The position numbers and the translations under genes were made by a program. A stretch of 32,324 nucleotides of DNA from an uncultured Alistipes sp. (GTDB lineage: Bacteria > Bacteroidota > Bacteroidia > Bacteroidales > Rikenellaceae), in the NCBI GenBank assembly GCA_944321755.1, contig CALUMM010000025.1:1-32324 (forward strand). Direction: 5' to 3'. A model generated the notes under the pieces. That model did not search any database. It had not been told where the DNA came from and saw only the letters and a program-made list of their open reading frames with translations. This document shows, piece after piece, positions 1 to 9,020 of this stretch (positions within the stretch are counted from its first letter, which is position 1; every line of letters starts with the position of its first letter).

Positions 1-1887
1 ACCACGAACTCCTGCGTGGCAGTGATGGAGGGCAACGAGCCCGTCGTGATTCCGAACTCGGAGGGACACCGCACGACTCCGTCGGTTGTAGCGTTCACGT
101 CGGAAGGCGAGCGCAAGGTGGGTGACCCTGCAAAGCGTCAGGCTATTACGAACCCGAAGCGGACGGTCTTTTCGATCAAGCGCTTCATGGGTGAGACCTA
201 TGATAAGGTAACGGCGGATATCGCGCGTGCTCCGTACACGATTGTCCGGGGCGACAACAACACGCCGCGTGTGGACATCGACGGACGTCAGTACACGCCG
301 CAGGAGATTTCGGCGATCATTCTGCAGAAGATGAAGAAGACGGCCGAAGATTACCTGGGCCAGGAGGTTACGGAGGCCGTGATCACGGTTCCGGCCTACT
401 TCTCCGACTCGCAGCGTCAGGCTACGAAGGAGGCGGGCGAGATCGCGGGTCTGAAGGTTCGCCGAATCATCAACGAGCCGACGGCTGCCGCACTGGCCTA
501 CGGTCTGGACAAGAAGTCGAGCGACATGAAGATCGCCGTGTACGACCTGGGCGGCGGAACGTTCGATATCTCGATTCTGGAGCTGGGTGACGGCGTCTTC
601 GAGGTGAAGTCTACGAACGGTGATACGCACCTGGGCGGTGATGACTTCGACCACGTGCTGATCGACTACATGGCCGAGTCGTTCAAGGCCGAGCACGGCA
701 TCGACCTGCGTGAGGACCCGATGGCGCTGCAGCGTCTGAAGGAGGCTGCCGAGAAGGCGAAGATCGAGCTTTCGTCGACGACGACCACGGAGATCAACCT
801 GCCGTACATCATGCCGGTGAACGGGATTCCGCAGCACCTGGTGATGACGCTGACCCGTGCGAAGTTCGAGCAGTTGTGCGACCATCTGATCCGCAAGACG
901 ATCGAGCCGTGCAAACTGGCGCTGCGCGATGCGGGTCTGAATGCCTCGCAGATCGACGAGGTGATCCTCGTGGGCGGTTCGACCCGTATTCCTGCGATCC
1001 AGAAGATCGTGGAGGATTTCTTCGGCAAGACGCCCAACAAGTCGGTGAACCCCGACGAGGTTGTGGCCATCGGCGCCGCCATCCAGGGTGGAGTGCTGAC
1101 GGGCGAGGTGAAGGACGTGCTGCTGCTGGACGTTACGCCGCTGTCGCTGGGTATCGAGACGCTGGGCGGTGTGATGACCAAGCTGATCGACGCCAACACG
1201 ACGATCCCGACGCGCAAGTCGGAGGTCTTCTCGACGGCTGCCGACAACCAGCCTTCGGTAGAGATCAACGTCTGCCAGGGCGAGCGTCCGTTGGCGCGTG
1301 ACAACAAGTCGATCGGGCGCTTCCACCTGGACGGCATTCCGGCGGCACCGCGCGGTGTTCCGCAGATCGAGGTGACGTTCGACATCGACGCCAACGGTAT
1401 TCTGAATGTCTCGGCCAAGGACAAGGGCACGGGCAAGGAGCAGAAGATCCGCATCGAGGCATCGTCGGGCCTCACGGAGCAGGAGATCCAGCGGATGCGT
1501 GACGAGGCGAAGGCCAACGAGGCGAAGGACAAGGCCGAGAAGGAGCGTATCGACAAGATCAACGCTGCCGACTCGAACATCTTCGCCACGGAGAAGCAGC
1601 TGAAGGAGTACGGCGACAAGCTGCCTGCCGACAAGAAGGCGGCCATCGAGACGGCTCTCGGCAAGCTGAAGGAGGCGCACAAGAACGCCGACGTGGCAGC
1701 CATCGACACGGCGATTTCGGAGTTGAATGCCGCCTGGCAGGCCGCTTCGCAGGACATCTACTCGGCGCAGCAGGCCCAGCAGGCGCAGCAGCAGGGCGCA
1801 CAGTCCAATGCGGGCCAGCAGTCGAATGCCGGCCAGCAGGACGGTAAGAGCCAGCCCGAGGACGTTGAGTTCGAGGAGGTGAAATAA
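1..1887 (+). CDS. dnaK: Molecular chaperone DnaK (Hsp70), 5'-truncated
   Basis: This is the ATP-dependent Hsp70 chaperone, which binds exposed hydrophobic segments of client proteins in the cytoplasm and cycles with DnaJ and GrpE. The frame is open from base 1 (TTNSCVAV...), so only about the first ten residues, the start of the phosphate-1 loop, lie outside the window. The first in-window Met (base 16) is internal and is not the start. Visible motifs include the actin-fold ATPase signatures [13 protein letters not shown] and [13 protein letters not shown], the interdomain linker [19 protein letters not shown], the substrate-binding beta domain and the helical lid. A Gln/Asn/Gly/Ala-rich flexible tail ends in EDVEFEEVK, the usual bacterial DnaK C-terminus. 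Over 620 residues are present, which matches the family once the missing start is added. The gene is followed by its own terminator and is convergent with the fucosidase. Its promoter is outside the window. Confidence 0.98.
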   Translation, partial: TTNSCVAVMEGNEPVVIPNSEGHRTTPSVVAFTSEGERKVGDPAKRQAITNPKRTVFSIKRFMGETYDKVTADIARAPYTIVRGDNNTPRVDIDGRQYTPQEISAIILQKMKKTAEDYLGQEVTEAVITVPAYFSDSQRQATKEAGEIAGLKVRRIINEPTAAALAYGLDKKSSDMKIAVYDLGGGTFDISILELGDGVFEVKSTNGDTHLGGDDFDHVLIDYMAESFKAEHGIDLREDPMALQRLKEAAEKAKIELSSTTTTEINLPYIMPVNGIPQHLVMTLTRAKFEQLCDHLIRKTIEPCKLALRDAGLNASQIDEVILVGGSTRIPAIQKIVEDFFGKTPNKSVNPDEVVAIGAAIQGGVLTGEVKDVLLLDVTPLSLGIETLGGVMTKLIDANTTIPTRKSEVFSTAADNQPSVEINVCQGERPLARDNKSIGRFHLDGIPAAPRGVPQIEVTFDIDANGILNVSAKDKGTGKEQKIRIEASSGLTEQEIQRMRDEAKANEAKDKAEKERIDKINAADSNIFATEKQLKEYGDKLPADKKAAIETALGKLKEAHKNADVAAIDTAISELNAAWQAASQDIYSAQQAQQAQQQGAQSNAGQQSNAGQQDGKSQPEDVEFEEVK

Positions 1888-1936
1888 GGCGGAGGGGTTC
1901 CCCTGCGGAGCCCGGTCGAGAGCCTGAAAACAGGAA

Positions 1937-1971
1937 GGACGCATTCCGGAAACGGGATGCGTCCTTTTTTT
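1937..1971 (+). terminator. Rho-independent terminator of dnaK
   Basis: A stem of ggacgcat with atgcgtcc, extended by G-T, C-G, C-G and G-C pairs and closed by a GAAA tetraloop, is followed by seven T residues. It lies 50 bp after the dnaK stop. Between here and the end of the fucosidase there is only short GT-rich low-complexity DNA (about 1975-2032). Confidence 0.9.
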
Positions 1972-2049
1972 GTGCGGCGGCGGAAGTTTTTGTCGGCGGA
2001 AGTTTTTTGTGGCGGGTGTTTTTTGTGGCCGGGCATTTCGGGCTGGGCT

Positions 2050-3354
2050 CTATTCCCTGACGGAGAGCACGACGATATGGTCCGGGGCGGCGGTCCGTTC
2101 GCCGAGGCGGATCGTTACGCCCTGGTCATCCTGCCGGAAGTCAAGTTTTTGCCCGCCGTCGAATGCCGCGGCCTCGCGGATGCGCATCCCGCGGATCGGC
2201 ACGAAGAGTTCCGTGTCGGGCCAGTCGAGGATATGCACGTAAACCTTGTCATCCTTGCGGGTCGTGACGCCCCATGCGCGCGGCGGGACGGGCCCGGCTT
2301 CGGTGCCGTAGATCGTTTCGCCGTGCGTGCGCAGCCATGCGCCGATTCCCGTCAGACGTTCGAGCGCCGCGTCGGGCAGCCGTCCGTCGGGCTGGGGGCC
2401 GATGTTGAGCAGCAGGTTGCCGCCGCGTCCCGCCGCGCCCGCGAGGTAGCGGATGAGGTCGTCGGTGGACTTGTAGTCGCGGTCGGTGATGCGGTATCCC
2501 CACGAACGGTTCATCGTCTGGCAGGTTTCGAGCGGCAGGCGGCTCACCTCCTGTCCCGAGAGCCCGGCGGTGTTCTCGCCCGGGAGGTCGCGCTCGAAGG
2601 TCTGGGCATCCTCGCCCTCGAAGGGTGCGAGGTGGTGGTTGTTGATGATCAGGCAGGCGGGCTGCAACCGGTGGATCAGTCCGTAGATCTCACCCAGCCG
2701 CCAGTCGAACGAAGGGTTCCGGTCCTGGTCCCACACGCCGTCGAACCAGATGGCCCCGACCTCGCCGTACTGCGTGAGCAGTTCGGAGAGCTGCGCCTTC
2801 ATGAATTCGAAATAGGCGTCGGCATCCTCCTTTTCGGGGTCGCGTCCCGTGCCGAGTCCGGTGCGTCCGCGCGGAGCGTCCTCGCGCCACCAGTCGATGA
2901 GCGAGTAGTAGAAGTGGATGGCGAGTCCCTGCCGGTGGCATTCGTCGGCCAGCTCCTTCACCACGTCGCGGCCCAGCGGTGTGGCGTCGACGACGTTGTA
3001 GGGCGACTGCGCGGTGCGGAACATCGAGAAGCCGTCGTGGTGGCGCGTCGTGAAGCAGACGTAGCGCGCTCCGGCCTCGCGGAAGGCCGCGACCCAGCTC
3101 CGGGCGTCGAATGCCGCGGGGTCGAAGGCTCCGGCGAGTTTTTGGTATTCGCGGAAATGGATGTCCTGATTGGTCATGACCCACTCTCCCTGTCCGAGCA
3201 GGGCGTAGAGTCCCCAGTGGAGGAAGATGCCGAAGCGGTCGTCGGCGAACCGCTGCCGTGCGGCGAGGTTTTCGGGTGACGGCACATAGCCGGGTTGTGC
3301 GGCGGCTCCTGCGGCGAGCAGGAGGGCGCAACAGAGAAGGAGGCCTTTTTTCAT
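2050..3354 (-). CDS. Alpha-L-fucosidase, glycoside hydrolase family 29
   Basis: This is a predicted secreted or periplasmic exo-fucosidase that removes terminal alpha-L-fucose from glycans such as host mucin or milk oligosaccharides by a retaining mechanism. The 434-residue protein begins with a clear signal peptide (MKKGLLLCCALLLAAGAAA, cleavage before Q20). The TIM-barrel GH29 signatures follow: FGIFLHWG near 41-48, the substrate-binding RHHDGF at 104-109, and IWFDGVWDQ, in which D205 is the expected nucleophile. The acid/base Glu is not fixed in sequence in this family; E260 and E276 are candidates I cannot choose between. A beta-sandwich C-terminal domain follows from about residue 350. 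The gene lies 78 bp downstream of an EamA transporter on the same strand. No SusC/SusD pair is in the window, so it is an isolated glycosidase and not part of a visible utilisation locus. The linkage specificity cannot be read from sequence alone. Confidence 0.93.
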   Translation of the reverse strand: MKKGLLLCCALLLAAGAAAQPGYVPSPENLAARQRFADDRFGIFLHWGLYALLGQGEWVMTNQDIHFREYQKLAGAFDPAAFDARSWVAAFREAGARYVCFTTRHHDGFSMFRTAQSPYNVVDATPLGRDVVKELADECHRQGLAIHFYYSLIDWWREDAPRGRTGLGTGRDPEKEDADAYFEFMKAQLSELLTQYGEVGAIWFDGVWDQDRNPSFDWRLGEIYGLIHRLQPACLIINNHHLAPFEGEDAQTFERDLPGENTAGLSGQEVSRLPLETCQTMNRSWGYRITDRDYKSTDDLIRYLAGAAGRGGNLLLNIGPQPDGRLPDAALERLTGIGAWLRTHGETIYGTEAGPVPPRAWGVTTRKDDKVYVHILDWPDTELFVPIRGMRIREAAAFDGGQKLDFRQDDQGVTIRLGERTAAPDHIVVLSVRE

Positions 3355-3400
3355 TTCGTTTTTCGGGTTTGGATTCCCGAAGATACGAAAAGGATCCGGG

Positions 3401-3419
3401 AAAACCGGAATTTTTCCGG
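3401..3419 (-). terminator. Short hairpin between the EamA transporter and the fucosidase
   Basis: On the minus strand a stem ccggaa/ttccgg with a 3-nt loop is followed by TTTT, just after the EamA stop codon. It is small for a terminator but suitably placed. A weak -7-like box for the fucosidase, TATCTTCG on the minus strand (3378-3385), lies downstream of it, so the two genes may be separate transcription units. Confidence 0.4.
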
Positions 3420-3432
3420 CTTCGGGTTCGGA

Positions 3433-4323
3433 TTATTTTCGTTGGGCGGGTTGTTCGGCGCGCCACATGCCGTAGAGGATCAGGGCGGCGCCGGCCAGTG
3501 CCACGGGGGTGATGCGCTCGTCGATGCAGAGGGCTGCGGTGAGGATCGTGACCAGCGGATTGAGGTAGATGTAGTTGGTGGTCCGCACGGCCCCGAGCTG
3601 GAGCATGGCGGCATTCCAGAGCAGGTAGCAGAGCATCGAGGCGACGATTCCGAGGAAGAGGAGGTTCCCCCAGACGGCGGGTTGCGTGAGGAGATGCCAC
3701 GGGACGTCGAAGGGTTTCAGGGCGAAGACCGGGAGGATGGTGAGCAGGCCGTAGAAGAAGACCTTGCGGGTGATGAAGAGGGCGGGGTAGCGCCCTGCGA
3801 GGCGTTTGACGGCCATCGAGTAGAATACCCAGAGCCATGCTGCGCAGAGTGCGAGCAGGTCGCCGCGAGGGGAGAGGTGCAGGACGAAACGACCGTTGAG
3901 GACCACGAGGACCATGCCTGCGAAGGCGAGGGCCGACCCGAGGACCTGGCGGCGTGACATGCGTTCGGCGGGGTCGATAAGGCTCAGGACGAGGGCGGTC
4001 CAGACGGGAGCCGTGCAGACGATCAGCGAGACGTTCGAGGCCGGGGCGTATTCGAGAGCCATGTTTTCGGTCAGGAAGTAGAACGAGCCTCCGCAGACTC
4101 CGGCCGCGAGCAGGAGGGCTTCGTCGCGGAGGTTTTCGGCGAAGAGGCGCCCGCGGGCCAGGGGGAGGATGCAGAGGTAGGCCAGGGCGAATCGCAGGAT
4201 GAAGATTTCGGCGGGATTGAGCCCGTGTGCGATGAGGACCTTCGTGGAGACGAATGTTGCGCCCCAGACGATGACGGAGAAGAGCGCCGCGAGGTGATAT
4301 CGGTATGAGGAAGTCTGCTGCAT
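3433..4323 (-). CDS. EamA/DMT-family transporter
   Basis: This is an inner-membrane protein of the drug/metabolite transporter superfamily, 296 residues, with two EamA repeats giving about ten predicted transmembrane helices. The first helix is near residues 9-27 (LAALFSVIVWGATFVSTKV), a typical EamA opening with the small-residue motif WGATF. The second repeat begins around residue 150 (LLALCAAWLWVFYSMAVKRL). The protein ends with a short basic tail. Substrates in this family include amino acids, nucleotide precursors and drugs, and nothing here identifies one. The Met at 4323 is the only sensible start because helix 1 follows at once. A -7 box ends only 7 bp upstream of it, so the mRNA may have almost no leader. 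Confidence 0.9.
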   Translation of the reverse strand: MQQTSSYRYHLAALFSVIVWGATFVSTKVLIAHGLNPAEIFILRFALAYLCILPLARGRLFAENLRDEALLLAAGVCGGSFYFLTENMALEYAPASNVSLIVCTAPVWTALVLSLIDPAERMSRRQVLGSALAFAGMVLVVLNGRFVLHLSPRGDLLALCAAWLWVFYSMAVKRLAGRYPALFITRKVFFYGLLTILPVFALKPFDVPWHLLTQPAVWGNLLFLGIVASMLCYLLWNAAMLQLGAVRTTNYIYLNPLVTILTAALCIDERITPVALAGAALILYGMWRAEQPAQRK

Positions 4324-4330
4324 GTGGGGT

Positions 4331-4338
4331 CAAAAATA
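4331..4338 (-). promoter_or_regulatory. Bacteroidota -7 box for the EamA transporter
   Basis: TATTTTTG on the minus strand matches TAnnTTTG. It ends 7 bp before the EamA start codon. No good TTTG -33 box lies at the usual distance. Confidence 0.5.
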
Positions 4339-4463
4339 CGTTTTTTTTCGCAAAAAGCATCTCTTCGGGATTTTCGGGCCGGAGGATTGCCGTCGGGGAG
4401 GATAATTTTGCCTTCGGGGGCATTTTCTGCCGCGGAAACCGCATGAATTAATACTTTTTTTTC

Positions 4464-4471
4464 TATCTTTG
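4464..4471 (+). promoter_or_regulatory. Bacteroidota -7 box of secDF
   Basis: TATCTTTG is a perfect TAnnTTTG box 58 bp before the secDF start. The leader that follows is AT-rich and has no Shine-Dalgarno, as is common in this phylum. The -33 region is not a clear match. The box lies in the divergent interval between EamA and secDF. Confidence 0.75.
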
Positions 4472-4529
4472 CGTGCTATTGTGCGTAATGACTAAAAAAT
4501 TAACATAATAACAACTATTTTCCATTCCA

Positions 4530-7500
4530 ATGCAAAGTAAAGGTTTCATTAAACTCATCGCGGTCCTGCTGGGCCTCGCATGTGTTTATCAACTCTCGTT
4601 CACGTTCAAGACGCGGAGCGTGGAGAAGAAGGCGGCGGAGTACGCCGCACAGTTCCCCATCGACGAACAGTCGGCGGCCGAACAGCATTACCTCGATTCG
4701 ATTCAGAACCTGTCGGTTTACAACCTGGGCTTCCGGAAGTTCACCTATAAGGAGTGCAAGGAGAAGGAGTTGAACCTGGGTCTGGACCTGAAGGGCGGTA
4801 TGAACGTCATGCTGGAGGTGCAGGTCGAGGATGTCGTCAAGGCGCTTGCCGGGGACAGCCAGAACGATCCGGCCTTCGTGGAGGCGATTGCCGAGGCCAA
4901 CGAGGCGATGAAGCAGGGTACGTCGAGCGACTATATCGGGGACTTCGTGAAGGCCTATTCGCGTCTGTCGAACGGCCGTCCCATTGCGGAGATCTTCGTG
5001 AGTCCGGACCGTCAGGACATCACGCTCGAAAGTTCGGATGCCGATGTGGAGAAGGTGCTCAAGCGGGAGACCGAAGCGGCTATCGGTGCGTCGTTCAACG
5101 TGCTGCGCAGCCGTATCGACCACTTCGGCGTGACGCAGCCCAACATCATGCGCCTTCCGAACTCGCACCGTATTCTGGTCGAGCTTCCGGGTGTGAAGGA
5201 GCCGCAGCGTGTCCGCGATCTGTTGCAGGGAACGGCATCTCTGGAGTTCTGGCTGACGTACGATGCCAACGAGGTGATTCCGGCGCTGGTATCGGCCGAC
5301 AAGCTGCTCAAGGATGAGTTGTCGCAGGCTGCCGCACAGACGGAGCCGGTTGCGGAGGAGGCCCCCGCCGCGGAGGCTGCCGCCACGGAGGATCAGGGTC
5401 TGATCGGTGAGATCGGTGCCGATTCCACGGCTTCGGCCGAGACGGTCCAGACGGGACGTTTCGACCGGGAGCAGAACCCGCTCTTCTCGGTGCTGGATCC
5501 CAACTATGCGGGCGGAGCCGCCATCGGAGCCGCCTACAAGGCCGACATGGCTGCGGTGAACGAATATCTGTCGCGTCCGGAAGTGCTCGAACTCTTCCCG
5601 GCGGACATCCTCTTCAAGTGGGGCGTGAAGGGTGACGACCATATCGACGGCCGCTACTACCTCTACGCCATCAAGGTGACGACGCCCGACGGGAAGGCTC
5701 CGCTGGACGGTTCGGTCGTTACGGACGCCCGCGAGCAGTATGCGCAGCGCGGCGCCACGGCGGAGGTCTCGATGACGATGAATGCCGAGGGCACGCAGGA
5801 GTGGGCCCGCATGACGGGCGAGAACATCGGCAAGTGCATTGCCATCGTGCTCGACGGTTATGTCTACTCGGCCCCGCGCGTGAACACGAAGATCGACAAG
5901 GGACAGTCGCAGATTACGGGCGACTTCACGATCCAGGAGGCGCAGGACCTTGCCAACGTACTCAACTCGGGTAAGGTTCCGGCTCCGGCGAAGATCATCC
6001 AGGATACGGTTGTCGGCCCGTCGCTGGGTCAGGAGTCGATCAACGCCGGTATGCTGTCGTTCGTGATCGCCTTCATCCTGGTGCTGCTCTACATGAGCCT
6101 CTTCTACAAGACGGCGGGCTGGATGGCCGACGTGGCGCTTCTTACGAACGTCTTCCTGCTGATGGGCGTGCTGGTATCGTTCGGCGCGGTGCTGACCCTT
6201 CCGGGTATCGCGGGTATCGTGCTGACGATGGGTATGGCCGTCGACGCGAACGTGATCATCTACGAGCGTATCAAGGAGGAGCTTCGCGGCGGCAAGGGCA
6301 TCTCGCTGGCCATCAAGGACGGTTTCTCAAGGGCCTACTCGGCGATCATCGACGGACAGCTGACGACGATCATCACGGGTATCGTGCTCTTTGTCTTCGG
6401 AACAGGTCCGGTGCAGGGCTTCGCCACGACGCTGATCATCGGTATCATTACGTCGATCTTCTGCTCGATCTTCATCACGCGCCTCTTGATCGAGTGGATC
6501 GTTGCCAAGTGGGGCTCGATCTCCTTCTCGCACAAGTGGTCGGAGAACTTCCTCTGCAATACGCATGTCGACTTCCTCAGCAAGCGCAAGATCGCCTATG
6601 TGATCTCCGCAGTGGCAATCGTCCTGTCGATCGCATCGTTCTTCGTGCGTGGCCTGAACCTCGGAGCCGAGTTTACGGGCGGTCGTGCCTATGTCGTTCG
6701 TTTCGACAAGCCCGTGTCGGCCGAGGCGGTCCGTGCGAGCATGGAGGAGACCTTCTCGCAGATTACGGATGCCGACGCCTCGTCGATCAGCTTCGAGGTG
6801 AAGCAGTACGGCAACGAGAACCAGATGCGTATCGTGACGCAGTACCGTTACGACGACACGTCGGACGAGGCTACGGCCGAGGTGGAGCAGATCATCTACG
6901 ACGCCCTGAAGTCACTCTACTCGTATCCGATCACCTTCGACCAGTTCCGCAACACGCAGACCGATGCGAACGGTATTCTGACGGCCGACAAGATCGGACC
7001 TTCGATTGCCAAGGACATGACGTGGAACGCCATCTATTCGGTGCTCTTCTCGCTGATCGCCATCGGCCTGTACATCACGTTCCGGTTCAAGCGCTGGCAG
7101 TGGGCTACGGGTGCGACGCTGGCCCTGGCGTTCAACGCGCTGCTGATCATCGGTATCTTCTCGATGTTCTACGGCATCCTGCCCTTCAACCTGGAGGTGA
7201 ACCAGGCGTTCATCGCGGCGATCCTGACGATCATCGGCTACGCGATCAACGACACGGTGGTGGTCTTCGACCGTATCCGCGAGTACCTGGGGATCTATCC
7301 GAAGCGCAACCTGAAGGAGAACGTGAACAACGCGATCAACTCGACGCTGTCGCGAACGATCAACACGTCGGGAACGACGCTTGTGACGCTGCTTGCGATC
7401 TTCTTCTTCGGCGGCGAGACGATCCGGGGCTTCATCTTCGCGCTGATCATCGGTGTGATTGTCGGTACGGCGGCTACGATCTTCATCGCGACGCCGATTG

Positions 7501-7547
7501 CCTACGACCTGATGGCGAAACGTGCGAAGATCGACGACGAGAAGTAG
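4530..7547 (+). CDS. secDF: Fused protein translocase subunit SecDF
   Basis: This is an accessory subunit of the Sec translocon. It sits in the inner membrane and uses the proton-motive force to pull secreted proteins through SecYEG on the periplasmic side. The 1005-residue protein is a natural fusion of SecD (about 1-680) and SecF (about 690-1005). The SecD half has an N-terminal helix, the conserved GLDLKGG motif at 84-90, a large periplasmic P1 region, and six membrane helices. The SecF half restarts with a helix and GLNLGAEFTGGRAYVVRF, then has five further helices. An Ala/Glu-rich insert of about 45 residues in the periplasmic region (encoded near 5330-5450) looks like a disordered linker. 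Fusion and length are usual for Bacteroidota. It has its own promoter and terminator and so is probably monocistronic. Confidence 0.97.
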   Translation: MQSKGFIKLIAVLLGLACVYQLSFTFKTRSVEKKAAEYAAQFPIDEQSAAEQHYLDSIQNLSVYNLGFRKFTYKECKEKELNLGLDLKGGMNVMLEVQVEDVVKALAGDSQNDPAFVEAIAEANEAMKQGTSSDYIGDFVKAYSRLSNGRPIAEIFVSPDRQDITLESSDADVEKVLKRETEAAIGASFNVLRSRIDHFGVTQPNIMRLPNSHRILVELPGVKEPQRVRDLLQGTASLEFWLTYDANEVIPALVSADKLLKDELSQAAAQTEPVAEEAPAAEAAATEDQGLIGEIGADSTASAETVQTGRFDREQNPLFSVLDPNYAGGAAIGAAYKADMAAVNEYLSRPEVLELFPADILFKWGVKGDDHIDGRYYLYAIKVTTPDGKAPLDGSVVTDAREQYAQRGATAEVSMTMNAEGTQEWARMTGENIGKCIAIVLDGYVYSAPRVNTKIDKGQSQITGDFTIQEAQDLANVLNSGKVPAPAKIIQDTVVGPSLGQESINAGMLSFVIAFILVLLYMSLFYKTAGWMADVALLTNVFLLMGVLVSFGAVLTLPGIAGIVLTMGMAVDANVIIYERIKEELRGGKGISLAIKDGFSRAYSAIIDGQLTTIITGIVLFVFGTGPVQGFATTLIIGIITSIFCSIFITRLLIEWIVAKWGSISFSHKWSENFLCNTHVDFLSKRKIAYVISAVAIVLSIASFFVRGLNLGAEFTGGRAYVVRFDKPVSAEAVRASMEETFSQITDADASSISFEVKQYGNENQMRIVTQYRYDDTSDEATAEVEQIIYDALKSLYSYPITFDQFRNTQTDANGILTADKIGPSIAKDMTWNAIYSVLFSLIAIGLYITFRFKRWQWATGATLALAFNALLIIGIFSMFYGILPFNLEVNQAFIAAILTIIGYAINDTVVVFDRIREYLGIYPKRNLKENVNNAINSTLSRTINTSGTTLVTLLAIFFFGGETIRGFIFALIIGVIVGTAATIFIATPIAYDLMAKRAKIDDEK

Positions 7548-7571
7548 TCGGTTTCGGACCTGTTTGGAACA

Positions 7572-7609
7572 AGAGGCCGTCCCTCCGGTTGGGGGACGGC
7601 CTCTGTTTT
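7572..7609 (+). terminator. Rho-independent terminator of secDF
   Basis: A perfect 12-bp stem, agaggccgtccc with gggacggcctct, is followed by gTTTT. It starts 25 bp after the secDF stop. Confidence 0.9.
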
Positions 7610-7740
7610 CTGAGGGGTGGGGGCGAATGCGGGAAGGCGGTGGATGCGGCAACGGAACGGAGAGAGAAGGACGAATGGCGAATGCGGCGAAACGGGCAGG
7701 ACGGGGTGTGTCGGCGGCATGTTTTTTGCGAAATGGTGGG

Positions 7741-8010
7741 ATGTACCAAAATTTTCCGACGATGATTGAAAAGAGTGAAAAGAGCCACGAAGGCACGATT
7801 ACCGTTGCCGTTGAGAACCGCACGTCGCAGATTCCGTCGATTGCCTATCTGATCGGGGGGATGAGTGCCCTGGCGCTTTCGACGGGGCTGATGCTGGGAG
7901 GCTGCAAACGGGCCTCGATACTGGTGGGTCAGCTGGCCTCTCCGCTGCTGATCATGGGCCTCTACAACAAGCTGGTCAAGACGCAGGGTCACGATTCTTA
8001 CGACCGTTGA
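7741..8010 (+). CDS. Small two-helix membrane protein of unknown function
   Basis: The 89-residue product starts MYQNFPTMIEKSEKS. A second Met eight codons in (7762) is an equally plausible start. Upstream sequence in this frame is unrelated low-complexity DNA next to the secDF terminator and is not coding. After a polar N-terminus of about 30 residues come two hydrophobic segments. The first, around 33-54, is rich in Gly, Ala and Leu, and the second runs around 60-78. A short charged tail ends in GHDSYDR. The hairpin topology resembles small inner-membrane proteins seen in other Bacteroidota, but I cannot name a family. It ends 16 bp before tspO on the same strand, so the two are probably co-transcribed. 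No convincing promoter is visible; the T-rich stretch at 7721-7729 is a poor match. Confidence 0.7.
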   Translation: MYQNFPTMIEKSEKSHEGTITVAVENRTSQIPSIAYLIGGMSALALSTGLMLGGCKRASILVGQLASPLLIMGLYNKLVKTQGHDSYDR

Positions 8011-8026
8011 TTTCGGGATTTCCGGC

Positions 8027-8515
8027 ATGAAACGACCTCAACGACGTTTTTGGGCCTGTGTGCTGTTCACGGTGTTGTGTTTTGCCGTGGGCGGTTTTTC
8101 GTCGCTGTTGCAGGCTTCGGCCTTGCGGGAGTGGTATCCGCTGCTGGAGAAGTCTCCGCTGACGCCTCCGGGCGTTGTTTTCCCGATTGCCTGGAGTGTG
8201 CTTTACCTCTGTATCGGGATTGCGGGGGGATTGACGGCCACTTCGGACTCTTCGCGGCGGCGGCCGCTGCTGCGGTTGTGGACGGCGCAGCTGGCCTTCA
8301 ATTTTGCGTGGAGCGTGCTGTTCTTCACGTTCCGGAATCCGCTGCTGGGGATGCTGGACATCGTGATGCTCGATCTTCTGGCGGGGCTCTTTCTGTTCCG
8401 GGCGTTGCGTCACGAACGTCCTGCGGGGTGGCTGTTCGTTCCCTACCTGGTGTGGCTGCTCTTCGCGACCTACCTGAACGGCCATGTGCTGGCGGCCAAC
8501 GGCACGGGATTTTGA
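8027..8515 (+). CDS. tspO: TspO/MBR family tryptophan-rich sensory protein
   Basis: This is the bacterial homologue of the mitochondrial translocator protein, a five-helix membrane protein that binds tetrapyrroles such as protoporphyrin IX and is linked to stress signalling. The 162-residue length and five hydrophobic segments fit the family. Signature segments are WYPLLEKSPLTPPGVVFPIAW near 36-56, followed by LYLCIG, then LAFNFAWSVLFF around 88-99, and VWLLFATYLNGHV near the C-terminus. These match the WYxxLxKPxxxPP and N-x-x-W signatures of TspO. It follows the small membrane protein by 16 bp. No T-tailed terminator follows; a GC hairpin without a T run lies at 8521-8542, just before the next promoter. 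Confidence 0.93.
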   Translation: MKRPQRRFWACVLFTVLCFAVGGFSSLLQASALREWYPLLEKSPLTPPGVVFPIAWSVLYLCIGIAGGLTATSDSSRRRPLLRLWTAQLAFNFAWSVLFFTFRNPLLGMLDIVMLDLLAGLFLFRALRHERPAGWLFVPYLVWLLFATYLNGHVLAANGTGF

Positions 8516-8543
8516 CATCGGGGGTTCCCGCCGCGGAATCCCG

Positions 8544-8574
8544 TTGCCAAATTGGCATTTATTTTTTACCTTTG
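8544..8574 (+). promoter_or_regulatory. Promoter of the ybbR-like/coaE/folP operon
   Basis: A -33-like TTGC (8544-8547) and a perfect -7 box TACCTTTG (8567-8574) are separated by 19 bp, the Bacteroidota spacing. An inverted repeat TGCCAA-a-TTGGCA (8545-8557) overlaps the -33 element and could be an operator. The start codon of the first gene is 24 bp downstream. Confidence 0.75.
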
Positions 8575-8597
8575 TCTCCAAAGATAGAGGTCATAGT

Positions 8598-9020
8598 ATG
8601 GAAAATCTGCTGCATTGGATGCGCCGCTATGTTTCGCCGGTTTTTCTGGCGTTGCTGGTGGCGTCGTTCATTCTCTGGTACATCGCCAAACTGAGTTATA
8701 CCTATACGACGGAACAGACGGTGCGGGTCAGTGTCGAGGGTCAGCCCTTCGAGGTGACGTGCGTGGTCGAGGGGATCGGCACGAACCTTTTCGGCTACCG
8801 GGTCTACATGAACAAGCGGCTTCGGATCCCGTTGTCGGAGTTGAAGACGCACCCTTCGCAGGAGGAGGGTCACGAGGGGAAACTGGTCATCGATCCGCAG
8901 TCGTTGCAGGATGCCCTTGCCCCTCGTTTCAGCGATATCAAGATCGTCTCGATCAAGGATATACCGGAGATTGACCGTCCGGAACCGAAGTCGAAATCGG
9001 AATCGGAATCGAAGTCATGA
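8598..9020 (+). CDS. Short YbbR-like membrane-anchored protein
   Basis: The 140-residue protein has a short basic N-terminus, one transmembrane helix at about 12-32 (SPVFLALLVASFILWYIAKL), and an extracytoplasmic domain beginning TYTTEQTVRVSVEGQPFEVTC. The helix followed by a beta-rich segment, together with its place directly before coaE, matches the YbbR-like proteins found upstream of coaE in other Bacteroidales. Those are usually about twice as long with several YbbR repeats, so this one looks like a shortened version with a single domain. The last residues (KSKSESESKS) come from a run of CGGAAT/CGAAGT hexamers at about 8985-9016. The stop codon overlaps the coaE start as ATGA. Its biochemical role is unknown; the YbbR assignment is an inference from topology and position. 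Confidence 0.75.
   Translation: MENLLHWMRRYVSPVFLALLVASFILWYIAKLSYTYTTEQTVRVSVEGQPFEVTCVVEGIGTNLFGYRVYMNKRLRIPLSELKTHPSQEEGHEGKLVIDPQSLQDALAPRFSDIKIVSIKDIPEIDRPEPKSKSESESKS

Noticed and set aside
666-1757. Long open frame antisense to dnaK
   Set aside because: It lies wholly opposite a certain gene; its composition (Ser/Ala/Arg-rich) is the mirror of GC-rich coding DNA and matches no family.
2690-4444. 584-codon minus-strand frame spanning the fucosidase and EamA genes
   Set aside because: It crosses two well-supported genes in another frame and is Arg/Pro-rich, a typical GC-rich shadow.
7522-7740. Longer start for the small membrane protein
   Set aside because: The extra 73 codons overlap the secDF end and its terminator hairpin.
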